Source: DASPSM01 sp036008465 (GTDB lineage: Bacteria; Planctomycetota; Planctomycetia; Planctomycetales; Planctomycetaceae). From it: DNA of 64,000 nt. This document shows positions 17,037 to 25,310 of this stretch, in pieces; position 1 is the stretch's first letter, and the number at the start of each line of letters is the position of its first letter. The translations under genes were made by a program, and so were the position numbers. Under the pieces are notes generated by a model. The model worked only from the letters and a program-made list of their open reading frames with translations, was not told the origin of the DNA and ran no database searches. The stretch is taken from assembly GCA_036008465.1 (NCBI GenBank), contig DASYNP010000010.1:1-64000 (forward strand), in the 5' to 3' direction.

Positions 17037-18144
17037 GGCGCGGTTCCGAAGCGGGTTGAGCGCCGGTTGGCTTCGCGGCTCCTCCGTTTTGGGGCGCCCC
17101 AACCGGCGATGACCGAGGCACAATTTCTAAAGACATCGAACCGACAGCGATGGTTCCGTCGCCTTGGGTGCCCGTCACAGCCGGTGTCGCTGCCAAGTCT
17201 CGTTCGAAGTTGGCCCGAACTTCTTTCACGATGCACGGGCGGCCTTTCACCTCCGCGAAAACCTGTGCAACGTAGAGGCCGACAATTCCGATCGCCAGCA
17301 GGTTCAATCCGCCGAAAAAGCTGATCGTCACCATGGTCGACGCCCAGCCTGACTGGTACGGCATGCCGAAAACCATCACGCGGACGATCATATAGAGGAT
17401 GGCCAGCGCCGAACCGGCCGAAATCAGCGTGCCGATGGCCGCCAAGAGCCACAGCGGCCGCGCGCTGAACGCCGTCAGGGCCTGCAGTGCGACCTTGAGC
17501 TTCCTTTTCAGTGTCCAGGCGCTTGAACCCTTGTGAACTTTATCGGCCGTGATCGCCACCTGGCGGAAGCCGGTGATGCCGAAGAGCCCGCCCAAGAACA
17601 GCTCGCGTTCGTGATGGGCCAAGAGAGCGCGGACGTATCGGGCCGTCATCAGCCGGCAGATCATCCAGTTGTTCGGAACGCGCACATCCGAGAGCACGTT
17701 GAACAACTTGTAGAACAGCTCACCCGAGACCCGTTCGAACGTCGCTCCTTTGCGCCGATGGGGAACGGCGTAAACGACGTCGGCTGGCTGCGCCGTGTCG
17801 CGCGTTTGTTCGAGCGTGCTCAGCATCTCGCCCAACAGCTCAGGCGGCTCTTCAAGGTCGCAGTCGATCAAAAAAACAAGGTCGCCGCGGGCGAAAGACA
17901 AACCGGTCAGAATGGCTCGATGATGCCCGAAGTTCCGCGAAAGCTCGACCAGCGTGACCGGCGCCTGCCGTTTGAGGAATTCGCGGGCTTTTGAGGCCGA
18001 ATCGTCGGGCGAGCCGTCGTCGACGAAGATGAACTCGACGTCAACATCGGAAGTCGCCTGGCGCACGGCTGCCAGCGTTCGCCGGTAGAACTCTTCAAGG
18101 TACGGCGAAGATCGGTACAACGTCGTGACGACGCTGATCAGCAT
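17029..18144 (-). CDS. GT2 family glycosyltransferase with two C-terminal membrane helices
   Basis: 371 residues, similar in layout to ArnC/GtrB/DPM1-type polyprenyl-phosphate sugar transferases. The GT-A core begins LISVVTTLYRSSPYLEEFY, with FIFVDDGSPDDS. The metal site DCD lies at 94-96, followed by LEEPPELL. Two transmembrane segments occupy about 228-257 and 268-295, then comes a basic cytoplasmic tail. It likely loads a sugar onto undecaprenyl phosphate. The ATG at 18142-18144 is the natural start, since the open frame continues upstream without resembling the family. It is the first gene of the operon and faces away from the ATP-grasp gene. Confidence 0.85.
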   Translation of the reverse strand: MLISVVTTLYRSSPYLEEFYRRTLAAVRQATSDVDVEFIFVDDGSPDDSASKAREFLKRQAPVTLVELSRNFGHHRAILTGLSFARGDLVFLIDCDLEEPPELLGEMLSTLEQTRDTAQPADVVYAVPHRRKGATFERVSGELFYKLFNVLSDVRVPNNWMICRLMTARYVRALLAHHERELFLGGLFGITGFRQVAITADKVHKGSSAWTLKRKLKVALQALTAFSARPLWLLAAIGTLISAGSALAILYMIVRVMVFGMPYQSGWASTMVTISFFGGLNLLAIGIVGLYVAQVFAEVKGRPCIVKEVRANFERDLAATPAVTGTQGDGTIAVGSMSLEIVPRSSPVGAPQNGGAAKPTGAQPASEPRHA

Positions 18145-18363
18145 GGGCTTCCGCCAGGAATTCGAGCCAGCCCGGTCGGGCGGAAGCGGGAATCGGACCC
18201 GATTCCACGCGGTGCCGGAGAACCAAGCGGACGAACCGCGGACCCCAGTCGGCGCGGCCAGTCCCATTGATTCGAGTCTATCGCCGCCGCGAGCCGGTTT
18301 GCAATCACCGGCATTGAGCGATAAGTCTTGGATCGAAAAGCACTGACATACTAGGAGTGATCG

Positions 18364-19617
18364 TTGCTGGACGAATCCGGTTCCATCGAGATCGATCCGC
18401 GCTGGAGGAACCGGTTTCGCGGTGCGCGGCTCTTGTTCTTGCCCGGCGGACGCTGGCAGGTTCCGGTCATCCGCGTGGCGCAGCAGATGGGCCTGGTCGT
18501 GATCTGCGCGGACGGAACCCCGAACGCTCCTGGGTTTCTCGTCGCGGATGAAGCGTTTCAAGTGCCCCTGCAGGACGTGGCCTCGCTTGTCCGCATCGGC
18601 CGGGAGCGCCGGGTCGACGCCGTCATGACCGAGCAGACTGATTTCGCGGTTCCGGTCGTTGCCCAAGTCGCCGTCGAATTGGGATTGAAGGGCTTGCCCG
18701 TCGATGTCGCTCGCGCGGCCACTCACAAAGGCCGCATGCGCGAAAGAGCAGCGGCGGCCGGAATTCGTCAGCCGGCGTTTCGCATCTGTCGCACGGTGGA
18801 CGAAGCGGTCCTCGCCACGAACGAGCTAGGCGTCCCTTTTTTTTGCAAACCTGCCGACGGCCAGTCGAGCCGCGGCGTCAGTCGCCTCGAGCAAGCGTGC
18901 GAGGCCGAGATCGTCCAAGCGTTTGATCGAGCGCGAGCCGCGTCACAGATCGGCGAGACGATCTTCGAGCAATTTGTGGAGGGCATCGAAGCGACGGTCG
19001 AGGGCTTCGTTGTCGACGGCGAGCCCACCACGCTGGCCATTTCGGACAAAGTCCACTACGACGATCTGCCGGGCGTCGCTCGGACGCTGACCTGGCCGGG
19101 CAACTTCGCCCCAGACGTCACACAACGGATCGCTCGGGCGAACGAGGCGACCGTGCGGGCACTCGGAATTCCGTTTGGGATTACGCACGGCGAATTCTTG
19201 ATTGACAAACAGGGCGAACCGTGGCTCGTCGAAATGGCGGCGCGCGGCGGCGGGACTCGGATCGCTTCGCACATCGTACCGGCGACTTGTGGCTTTGATC
19301 CGACGCCCGCTCTGGTTGCAATCCTTTTGGGTGAGACGCCCGACATCATCACGACGCGCCAGCGAGCGGCGCAACTTCGATTCCTTCGGCTTCCGCCCGG
19401 TAGACGAATTCTCGGGTTCCCCAATCTGGCCGAGCTGCGGTCAACGCCTGGCGTTATCGAGATCGCCTTCAATCAGGACGTGGGGGATCGCGTGCCAGCC
19501 GTCGAGGATGATCGCAGCCGCAATGGCTATGTGATCGTGGCGGCAAACAACCGCGACGCAGCCTGTGCCCTGGCCGAGCAGATCGAGCGCGAGCGGATCG
19601 TGGATTTGTCGGATTGA
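18364..19617 (+). CDS. ATP-grasp carboxylate-amine/thiol ligase-type protein
   Basis: 417 residues with a TTG start; AGGAG lies 6 bases upstream (18353-18357). The pre-ATP-grasp domain has LLFLPGGRWQVPVIRVAQQMG. The central part has VPFFCKPADGQSSRGVSRL (phosphate-binding loop) and IFEQFVEGIEATVEGFV. The metal-binding end is GEFLIDKQGEPWLVEMAARGGGTR. Enzymes of this type join a carboxylate to an amine via an acyl-phosphate, for example in sugar or peptide amidation. It is divergent from the GT2-methyltransferase operon. A decayed second copy of its 3' end lies at 23300-23463. Confidence 0.85.
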   Translation: MLDESGSIEIDPRWRNRFRGARLLFLPGGRWQVPVIRVAQQMGLVVICADGTPNAPGFLVADEAFQVPLQDVASLVRIGRERRVDAVMTEQTDFAVPVVAQVAVELGLKGLPVDVARAATHKGRMRERAAAAGIRQPAFRICRTVDEAVLATNELGVPFFCKPADGQSSRGVSRLEQACEAEIVQAFDRARAASQIGETIFEQFVEGIEATVEGFVVDGEPTTLAISDKVHYDDLPGVARTLTWPGNFAPDVTQRIARANEATVRALGIPFGITHGEFLIDKQGEPWLVEMAARGGGTRIASHIVPATCGFDPTPALVAILLGETPDIITTRQRAAQLRFLRLPPGRRILGFPNLAELRSTPGVIEIAFNQDVGDRVPAVEDDRSRNGYVIVAANNRDAACALAEQIERERIVDLSD

Positions 19618-20024
19618 ACCGAGTCCCCTTGTGAAGCTGGCTAGGTCGGCGCTTGCCACCTCCAGGCTCGCAAACACCGGTGGCGAACCGAATCCGTTTT
19701 GCACCCGGACCTTGGCCCTCGCCGACCACCGTCTTGAGCGGGTCCTTCCCGGGGCCCCTGCGCGCGTCCAAGTGTCCGCGCAAATGCGCGGCAACCACTT
19801 GAACTCTTGGGAACCTGGGGGCGACTTTGGCGTAACCAACCTTGCCCAAAGGACGCGATGTCCAGAGCTTGTCGTCTGCCAAGCGCACCGATGGGCAGGT
19901 TGGCCAAATTTTCAGCTGAGCGTTCGTCGAGGCCAACCCTGGTTGCTAAAAGAATCGCACATATATGCTTAAAAAGATACACCAAATGATCAGTTTATTG
20001 GCACTTTTCTGAGAAATCGAGAAT
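19618..20024. other. intergenic region upstream of the DUF1559 control region
   Basis: A GC-rich first part without a convincing gene grades after about 19960 into AT-rich sequence that is unusual for this genome. The AT-rich part runs to 20213 and contains the operator-like site and promoter listed separately. Together they make a non-coding interval of 596 bases. Confidence 0.5.
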
Positions 20025-20040
20025 TGTGAGAAATCTCACA
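20025..20040. promoter_or_regulatory. CRP/FNR-family-like operator TGTGA-N6-TCACA
   Basis: tgtgagaaatctcaca is a perfect 7-base-arm palindrome and an exact match to the half-sites TGTGA and TCACA at 6-base spacing, the consensus bound by CRP-type regulators in proteobacteria. Its centre is about 70 bases upstream of the transcription start predicted from the promoter at 20067-20095, a spacing used by class I activators. Whether this planctomycete has a regulator with that specificity is not shown here. Confidence 0.5.
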
Positions 20041-20066
20041 CTCTGAACACAAAATTAAATTTCTGC

Positions 20067-20095
20067 TTGACACACAAGTTCTCATCGAGTCTTAT
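20067..20095 (+). promoter_or_regulatory. predicted sigma70-type promoter of the DUF1559 gene
   Basis: TTGACA at 20067-20072, a 17-base spacer, then TCTTAT at 20090-20095 (4 of 6 matches to TATAAT). Transcription would start near 20102, leaving a leader of about 110 bases before the ATG at 20214. The surrounding sequence is AT-rich compared with the rest of the window. Confidence 0.55.
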
Positions 20096-20213
20096 CGGTC
20101 CTTTAGCAGACGCTAAGGTTGCGTCACAATCTGATGGTGCTAAAAAGTTTGCGCTGTTTTTTTGGCGGCCCAGGTTTTGTTTTCGTTCTTTCACGCAGAA
20201 TGGGGGTCTGTAC

Positions 20214-21485
20214 ATGAGAACACTTAGGAGACAAGGGTTCACTCTGATCGAACTTCTAGTGGTGATCGCGATCATCGCGGTCCTTATCGCGCTCCTGTTG
20301 CCTGCTGTGCAGGCAGCCCGCGAAGCGGCTCGACGTTCGCAATGCCGCAACAATCTGAAGCAAATCGGGCTCGCGGAGCACAATTATCACGACGTCGCCA
20401 ACAAATTCACGCCTGGAATGACCTATCGGTGGGGCCGGTGTCCCTACGCCCCGCCCCCGCCCTGCTTCTGCTACGGGTACATCTGCATCGGCTGTCTGAA
20501 CCTCCATTTTGCAGAAGAGAAACTGCTGCCGTTCTTGGAGGCAAACACCGTCTACCAGAAGATTTGCATGAATAGCCCGATGCTGCCGCCGTGTTGTGAG
20601 CATGGAAAGAAATGCCAATACAACAAATTGCCCTGGGCCTGTGCCTGGACTCCCTGTACCAACTGCTTGCCTCCCTACCCCGGGAAAAACATCACATGTC
20701 CCTGCCAGGATCCCTGCTCCAATAAGCGTCCTGGAGCCCAAGTGATTCCGAGCTATGTCTGTCCGTCGGCACCTCGGGTCAACAACCCGTTCGTCGATGA
20801 ACAGCGCTTGAACTGTTGGGTCCTCGGCGCCGCGTGCAACGCATTCCCTAACGTACTAGCCGGGGCTACCGACTATGTTCCGAACGGGGGATACAAATAC
20901 GAGCAGTCGTGCGGGGCCGTTCTGGGAGGGGGTTCCGGCAACGAAAAATTTGAACCTCTTGGCGGAGCCTACCTGTACCAAAACAATTGCCAACGTGAAG
21001 CGTCCGGCGAAGGGCCGATCAGCCTTTGGGAGCCTACGGGTGTTGGGCTCGACCAGGTCGTCGACGGAACGTCGACTACGATCATGTTTGTCGAGAACGC
21101 TGGCAAGCCCGACCTCTGGATCCGTGGCACTAAGACCGCGATTTCGACCGCCTGCGCTGTAACCCTGCCGACTGGACAAACATGGTATCCAGGTTGGAAC
21201 TTCGGCGGCAGCTGGGCTAATCTCGATGCAAACTGGGTTGGCTGGACGGGGAGTCTTTTCAATGGGTCGGGCGCCCCGCTAACTGCAACGCCTACGTCTG
21301 TCCCCATCTGCGCCGTCAACTGTACAAACCGCTCGCACCGGAACTTTTACGCGTTCCACCCGGGTTCCGCGGGCATCCTGCTGTGCGATGGTTCTGCTCG
21401 CATGATCAGCGAGAACATTGGCATAACGCCATTGTGTCGCATGCTGACCTACCGCGGTCATAAGCCCGTAACTGACCAGTTTTAG
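20214..21485 (+). CDS. DUF1559 protein with type IV pilin-like N-terminus, cysteine-rich
   Basis: 423 residues. It starts with a prepilin peptide: RRQG, then FTLIELLVVIAIIAVLIALLLP, with the predicted cleavage after Gly8 and Glu at +5. The planctomycete continuation AVQAAREAARRSQCRNNLKQIGLA follows. The C-terminal FHPGSAGILLCDGSARM is the H-X9-DG motif of DUF1559. It has about 26 cysteines, most in a CxC/CxxC-rich block at residues 80-220, which I regard as unusual for the family. Exported pseudopilin-like surface or matrix protein is the best description. The ATG is chosen for the signal, with GGGGG about 7 bases upstream. A companion lipoprotein gene follows. Confidence 0.92.
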   Translation: MRTLRRQGFTLIELLVVIAIIAVLIALLLPAVQAAREAARRSQCRNNLKQIGLAEHNYHDVANKFTPGMTYRWGRCPYAPPPPCFCYGYICIGCLNLHFAEEKLLPFLEANTVYQKICMNSPMLPPCCEHGKKCQYNKLPWACAWTPCTNCLPPYPGKNITCPCQDPCSNKRPGAQVIPSYVCPSAPRVNNPFVDEQRLNCWVLGAACNAFPNVLAGATDYVPNGGYKYEQSCGAVLGGGSGNEKFEPLGGAYLYQNNCQREASGEGPISLWEPTGVGLDQVVDGTSTTIMFVENAGKPDLWIRGTKTAISTACAVTLPTGQTWYPGWNFGGSWANLDANWVGWTGSLFNGSGAPLTATPTSVPICAVNCTNRSHRNFYAFHPGSAGILLCDGSARMISENIGITPLCRMLTYRGHKPVTDQF

Positions 21486-21535
21486 GCGGCTGAGGAGCAG
21501 TCCGACTGTAGTTGCTGTTTTTCTTTGGCATTCGA

Positions 21536-21574
21536 CCGAAGCCGGCCATGGAATGATCCCTGGCCGGCTTTCGG
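21536..21574 (+). terminator. strong hairpin after the DUF1559 gene
   Basis: Arms ccgaagccggccatgg (21536-21551) and ccctggccggctttcgg (21558-21574) pair with one bulge and one mismatch. It lies 50 bases after the DUF1559 stop and 37 bases before the lipoprotein start. No T-run follows directly, so it may be an mRNA-stabilising or partial terminator element that sets higher expression of the first gene. Confidence 0.45.
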
Positions 21575-21610
21575 CGCAGCTGTTCGCGCATTGTTTTAGG
21601 GAGCCAACCC

Positions 21611-22219
21611 ATGTCTTTTGCCGCGCGTCGCGCGCCCGCTTACTCGCTCGCTTCCCTGGCGCTAGTCACTCTCGCAGCTCTCGTGGAAGGGTGCGGTGGT
21701 TCGAGTTCGTCGCGTGAGCAAGAGTACGCGAAGAGTAATGCCAGAGCCCCAGAAAAAGTACCCGTCGGCAAGTTCTCCGGCCGGGTGACCGTCGATGGCG
21801 TAACTCAGGTGGGTCCGGACGGGCTGTTCGTCTTCCTGACCGACCCGCAGCATCTCGAGAAACCGAACAAATATTTGGCGCATTGCAAGAATGATGGAAC
21901 CTTTGAATTTACGACCAATTTTCCAGGGGACGGGGTGCCGCTCGGGAAGTATGTCGTCGGATTTGTGGCACTTCAGGCTGTCAGGAAGGCCCGAGGCGGA
22001 ATGCCGGCGGATGGGCCGTTACCCTACCGGGAACCTGATAGCCTTAAGAATCTTTACAACGACCCGGACAAAAACAAAGATATCCAGGAATTCGTAGTTG
22101 ATGTCACAGAACCCGGCCGAGCGGATTATGAATTCAACTTGACCGTCGCTGGTAAGGACCCGGGAGTGCCGGGACCTCATGCGCTGAAAGCGCTTGTGAA
22201 CGCTCCGGGGGATTTCTGA
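21611..22219 (+). CDS. lipoprotein with carboxypeptidase-regulatory-like fold
   Basis: 202 residues. A signal peptide with lipobox LVEGC (Cys near 28) is followed by GKFSGRVTVDGVTQVGPDGLFVFLTD. This G.V.VDG pattern is typical of the beta-sandwich lipoproteins that accompany DUF1559 genes in planctomycetes. DGTFEF and GKYVVGFVAL complete the sandwich. It sits directly after the DUF1559 gene. Its role is unknown. A structural or secretion partner of the pseudopilin-like protein is an inference from context only. Confidence 0.75.
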   Translation: MSFAARRAPAYSLASLALVTLAALVEGCGGSSSSREQEYAKSNARAPEKVPVGKFSGRVTVDGVTQVGPDGLFVFLTDPQHLEKPNKYLAHCKNDGTFEFTTNFPGDGVPLGKYVVGFVALQAVRKARGGMPADGPLPYREPDSLKNLYNDPDKNKDIQEFVVDVTEPGRADYEFNLTVAGKDPGVPGPHALKALVNAPGDF

Positions 22220-22370
22220 GCGTCCGCTGGACTCGCAAATCGGTGTCATGCCGATCTGTTCGCTTTCGTCGACCGAAAATGGCCTAAGTTGCGTTCTGGC
22301 TGGTGCGTGCAAGCCGGGTTTCGGTGTGTTGGAACTTCAAGATCATTCACCTTTTGTGGGGGACTAGGAC

Positions 22371-22853
22371 GTGAGGAGCCTGCCTGTATTGATCGTAGTT
22401 TCGGTCGCATCGGTAGGATTGTGCGCAGATCCGAAAGCGCCCAAGGCGGACAAGGCATTGAATGGCTGGTGGAAGCCCGACTCCGCCGTGATGGCGGGCA
22501 AGGAACTTCCCAGCGAAGAGCTCAAGCCGAGGTATCTTAAGCTTTCCGATGGGAAGTACATGCTCAACCAGGGTGATCAGGTCGATGAAGGAACGTACAA
22601 GATTGACGAATCCGAGAATCCGAAAACGATCACTTTTGTCGTGACGAAAGGGGAGGCCAAGGGCAAAACCATCCTGGGCATCTACGAGTTAGACAAACGC
22701 TCGCTGCGGATCTGCTTTGATACGAGCGGCAAAACACGCCCGACCAAATTCGAGTCGAAGCCGGATACCCAGTCATTCCTCGCCAGTTATCATCGGCTAC
22801 CCAGCAAGAAGCGGCTGCGCGCTTTAGGTGCGGGCGGCGACACGGCACCGTAA
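22371..22853 (+). CDS. TIGR03067-type secreted protein
   Basis: 160 residues with a GTG start behind a GGGGGA sequence. A signal peptide (residues 1-19) leads into LNGWWKPDSAVMAGKELP, the start of the planctomycete TIGR03067 domain. LKLSDGKYML and DEGTYKIDESENPKTITFVV follow, then the conserved ending LRICFDTSGKTRPTKF. It is beta-rich, exported and of unknown function. It is third in line after the DUF1559 gene and its lipoprotein, so a common envelope role is possible. Confidence 0.8.
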   Translation: MRSLPVLIVVSVASVGLCADPKAPKADKALNGWWKPDSAVMAGKELPSEELKPRYLKLSDGKYMLNQGDQVDEGTYKIDESENPKTITFVVTKGEAKGKTILGIYELDKRSLRICFDTSGKTRPTKFESKPDTQSFLASYHRLPSKKRLRALGAGGDTAP

Positions 22854-22974
22854 TCTGTGCTTGACGCGGTCGCCTGCCCGCGACCTGCCGGCATTCGTTT
22901 CGTAACGGACGGATGCTTGGTCGGGAAGCCGACTAAATTGTGCTCGCCAAAGGAGTCGTGACAAGGGTCCACTC

Positions 22975-23277
22975 TTGGCGCAAAAGCGAAAAGCCAGTAT
23001 GGCACGGCCTCCCGCGCGAGCGCGGGAACGCAAGCTCCGCATCTTGACCGTTAGCGTCGACAAAGCGCGGCTGAAGAAGTACCAGGATGCCGCCGCGCGA
23101 GGATTCCGCGGAAGCATCTCCGACTTCCTTCGCGCGGCGGCCGATGCCCTCGTCGTCCGGCTCGCCGAGAACGAGAAAGAGCTCGAGCGAGGTCGCACCG
23201 CCTTCTGGCGTGAAGTCGCGCAGCTCTTGAATGATAAACCGCCTGCCGGCGGGGAACCGAATAATCGGCTTTCCTGA
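22975..23277 (+). CDS. candidate ribbon-helix-helix (CopG/Arc-like) protein
   Basis: 100 residues. LRILTVSVDKARLKKYQDA followed by SISDFLRAAADALV fits a beta-strand/helix/helix RHH DNA-binding fold (about residues 21-60). A basic N-terminus precedes it and an amphipathic helix follows. The TTG at 22975 has AAGGG 7 bases upstream; an ATG at 22999 is the alternative. No toxin gene is beside it, so it is either an orphan antitoxin-like regulator or another small DNA-binding protein. Confidence 0.5.
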   Translation: MAQKRKASMARPPARARERKLRILTVSVDKARLKKYQDAAARGFRGSISDFLRAAADALVVRLAENEKELERGRTAFWREVAQLLNDKPPAGGEPNNRLS

Positions 23278-23299
23278 CTTGGCCACGCTGCGGTCGGCT

Positions 23300-23463
23300 C
23301 CGGCGTAACGAGGTCCCTTCAATCAGGAGGTCGGGCGCCGTACCCCGGCAGTCGAAAACGATCGCAGCCGCAATGGCTATGTGATCGTCGCGCCGACAAC
23401 CGCGAGTCAGCCTGCGCGCGCTGGCCGGGCAGATCGAGCGTGAGCTGGTTGTCGAGCTGTCGT
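23300..23463 (+). pseudogene. decayed 3' fragment of a second ATP-grasp ligase gene
   Basis: This stretch matches the last 160 bases or so of the gene at 18364-19617. It includes an uninterrupted 15-base identity around gcagccgcaatggct and most of the codons for NGYVIV, NRESACA and AGQIEREL. Two small indels break the frame. With the frame restored the differences are conservative (VEND for VEDD, ELVVELS for ERIVDLS), so this was once a diverged functional paralogue and not a recent copy. Nothing convincing is seen from 23464 to 23643. Confidence 0.75.
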
Positions 23464-23643
23464 GTCGATCCAAAAGCGGATAGCAACCGCGAAGGCACCG
23501 AGTAAGGCCAGGCTGAGCAGAACTTTAATTGTTTCAGTTTTTACGTGGTGTCCTGAGTGCCTGGGTGGTTCAAAATCCGGTCCTTCTCCGTTTCGCTCGC
23601 CGTCTCGCCGCGCCGCTCCTGACTCTGCTTGTTATGCTGGAAC

Positions 23644-24315
23644 ATGTCGAGGAGACAAGCCGTGCAGCACCTGAGCGATCGCATCATCGACAAAATCCAG
23701 CGCAACCGCATCTCGACCGCGGAAGTCACCGACTGCCTCGAGAAAACGGGGGCGCTGCCCCGCGTTTCTGCGATCAATCGGGGCCATCACAAGGTTGGCA
23801 AGGTTTTCTGGACGTACGCGCACGACGCTCGGAACTGGGAGTTGCACGAGCAGCTCCGCCACGCGCCGGAGCGGTCGGTCGTCGTTACCGAGGCCTTCGA
23901 CTGCGACGACCGGGCATTGTACGGGCACCTCGTCGCCAAGTTCCTGCTGCTTTATCGTCAAGTGGCCGCGCTGGTCGCTTGCGGGAACCTGCGCGACGCC
24001 CCGCACCTGATCAAGGAAAATTGGCCGGTCTGGTCGCAGGGGGTGACGCCGGTCGGCTGCTTTAACGAAAAAAACGCCAAGCCGCTCGATCCGGCCATCG
24101 CCGCCGAGCGCCGCGCCCGTTACGAGGGGGCGATTGCCGTGTGCGACGATTCGGGCGCCGTGATCGTCCCGGCCGCCGCACTGACCGAAGAGTTTCTGAC
24201 GGCCCTCGACCGGATCGAGGAACAAGAGGACGTCTGGTTCGACTGCATCGACCGTCGCAAATGGGACACCTTCGAGACCGTATGCCTGAAGCGCTACCTG
24301 AACGAGCCCCGCTGA
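23644..24315 (+). CDS. RraA-like family protein
   Basis: 223 residues. The RraA/methyltransferase-type fold is suggested by SDRIIDKIQRNRISTAEVTDCLEKTG at the N-terminus, the internal AINRGHHKVGKVFW, and the C-terminal YEGAIAVCDDSGAVIVP. This resembles the core in which class II pyruvate aldolases of the HMG/CHA type and RNase E inhibitor RraA share a structure. The aldolase metal-site motif is not clearly present. Its end overlaps the amidohydrolase gene by 34 bases, which suggests that the two proteins work on one pathway. The actual reaction is unknown. Confidence 0.65.
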   Translation: MSRRQAVQHLSDRIIDKIQRNRISTAEVTDCLEKTGALPRVSAINRGHHKVGKVFWTYAHDARNWELHEQLRHAPERSVVVTEAFDCDDRALYGHLVAKFLLLYRQVAALVACGNLRDAPHLIKENWPVWSQGVTPVGCFNEKNAKPLDPAIAAERRARYEGAIAVCDDSGAVIVPAAALTEEFLTALDRIEEQEDVWFDCIDRRKWDTFETVCLKRYLNEPR

Positions 24316-25205
24316 ATCCGGCGAACGCAGCGGCGACACATCGCATCGTCGACTCGCCGCTCGAATCCGGCAGCGGTCCGGCCCCGGCCGCCGCCGTTTC
24401 GTTCTTCGACTCGCTCACGCACGTAACCGCCGACGGGACATGGCTCGGCTCGACTCGCCACGACGCGCGTTGCGAACGGTTGCTCGCCGAACTCGAGCGT
24501 TGCGATTCGACCCGGGCCTGCCTGGTGGCGATCGCCGGCGTGATCGACAACGAAACGGTGCTCGACGCGGCACGGCGACATCCCGATTGCTTTGTTCCGA
24601 TCGGCTCGCTCAACCCGGCGACTTTCGACAGTGAGCACGAAATCGTGGACGCCGTCGCGCAACTGGCCACGGGGGGTTTTGCGGGACTCAAACTCCACCC
24701 GCGGCTCAACGGTTACGATCCCCTGCACATGAAGGTCATCCGCGCTCTGCGAGCGGCGGGCGATGCGGGGCTGATCGTGTTTCTCGACACGCTGTTCCGC
24801 CAGCCGGGGCGCGCGACGCGAAATGCCCCCGACCTCATCGACGCCCTGGCCGTCGCCGCGCCGCAAACGCAGATGATCCTCTTGCACGGTGGAGGTTCCC
24901 AGATCCTGGCCGTGTCGGAAGTCGTGGCCGTCCACGCGAACCTGGTGCTCGATCTTTCGTTCACGATTCATCGGTTTGCGGGCAGTTCGGTAGACGACGA
25001 CCTGCGGTTCCTGATGCGGACCTTCGATCGCCGCATGGTTGTCGGCTCGGACTTTCCCGAATACGAGCCGCTCGCCACGCGCGACCGTGTGCTGAACCTG
25101 TCCGAGGGGCTGGATCCGCTTAAATCCGCCAACGTGCTGGCCGCCAACTTGCAGCGGCTGCTCGTGCCTTGGGAGACCAAACACGGCGGACAAGCGCCGG
25201 CATAA
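24282..25205 (+). CDS. amidohydrolase-family (Amidohydro_2) TIM-barrel protein
   Basis: 307 residues starting at the ATG at 24282 inside the 3' end of the RraA-like gene. Visible elements include FFDSLTHV, CLVAIAGVIDNETVLDAARRHPD.FVPIGSLNP, GFAGLKLHPRLNGYDPLH and LLHGGGSQ. The metal-ligand-like Asp lies in MVVGSDFPEYEP. This layout is that of 2-pyrone-4,6-dicarboxylate lactonase/ACMSD-like hydrolases. The N-terminal HxH metal motif is weak, since only THV is seen, so catalysis may be altered. Confidence 0.75.
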   Translation: MPEALPERAPLNPANAAATHRIVDSPLESGSGPAPAAAVSFFDSLTHVTADGTWLGSTRHDARCERLLAELERCDSTRACLVAIAGVIDNETVLDAARRHPDCFVPIGSLNPATFDSEHEIVDAVAQLATGGFAGLKLHPRLNGYDPLHMKVIRALRAAGDAGLIVFLDTLFRQPGRATRNAPDLIDALAVAAPQTQMILLHGGGSQILAVSEVVAVHANLVLDLSFTIHRFAGSSVDDDLRFLMRTFDRRMVVGSDFPEYEPLATRDRVLNLSEGLDPLKSANVLAANLQRLLVPWETKHGGQAPA

Positions 25206-25310
25206 CGCCGGCGAGCCGGGCCGTCTTCACGCCGACGTTGGAAATGACGATAATGGCCGCTCCAGCCGAAACGCGCGCACCGTCCGAATGACGCCGCGGT
25301 CCCGCCATCG

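Noticed and set aside
18160..18265. tRNA-like T-arm sequence (minus strand reading ggaatcgggtccgattcc)
   Set aside because: It is a simple 8-base palindrome. No matching acceptor stem, anticodon arm or CCA end can be built around it.
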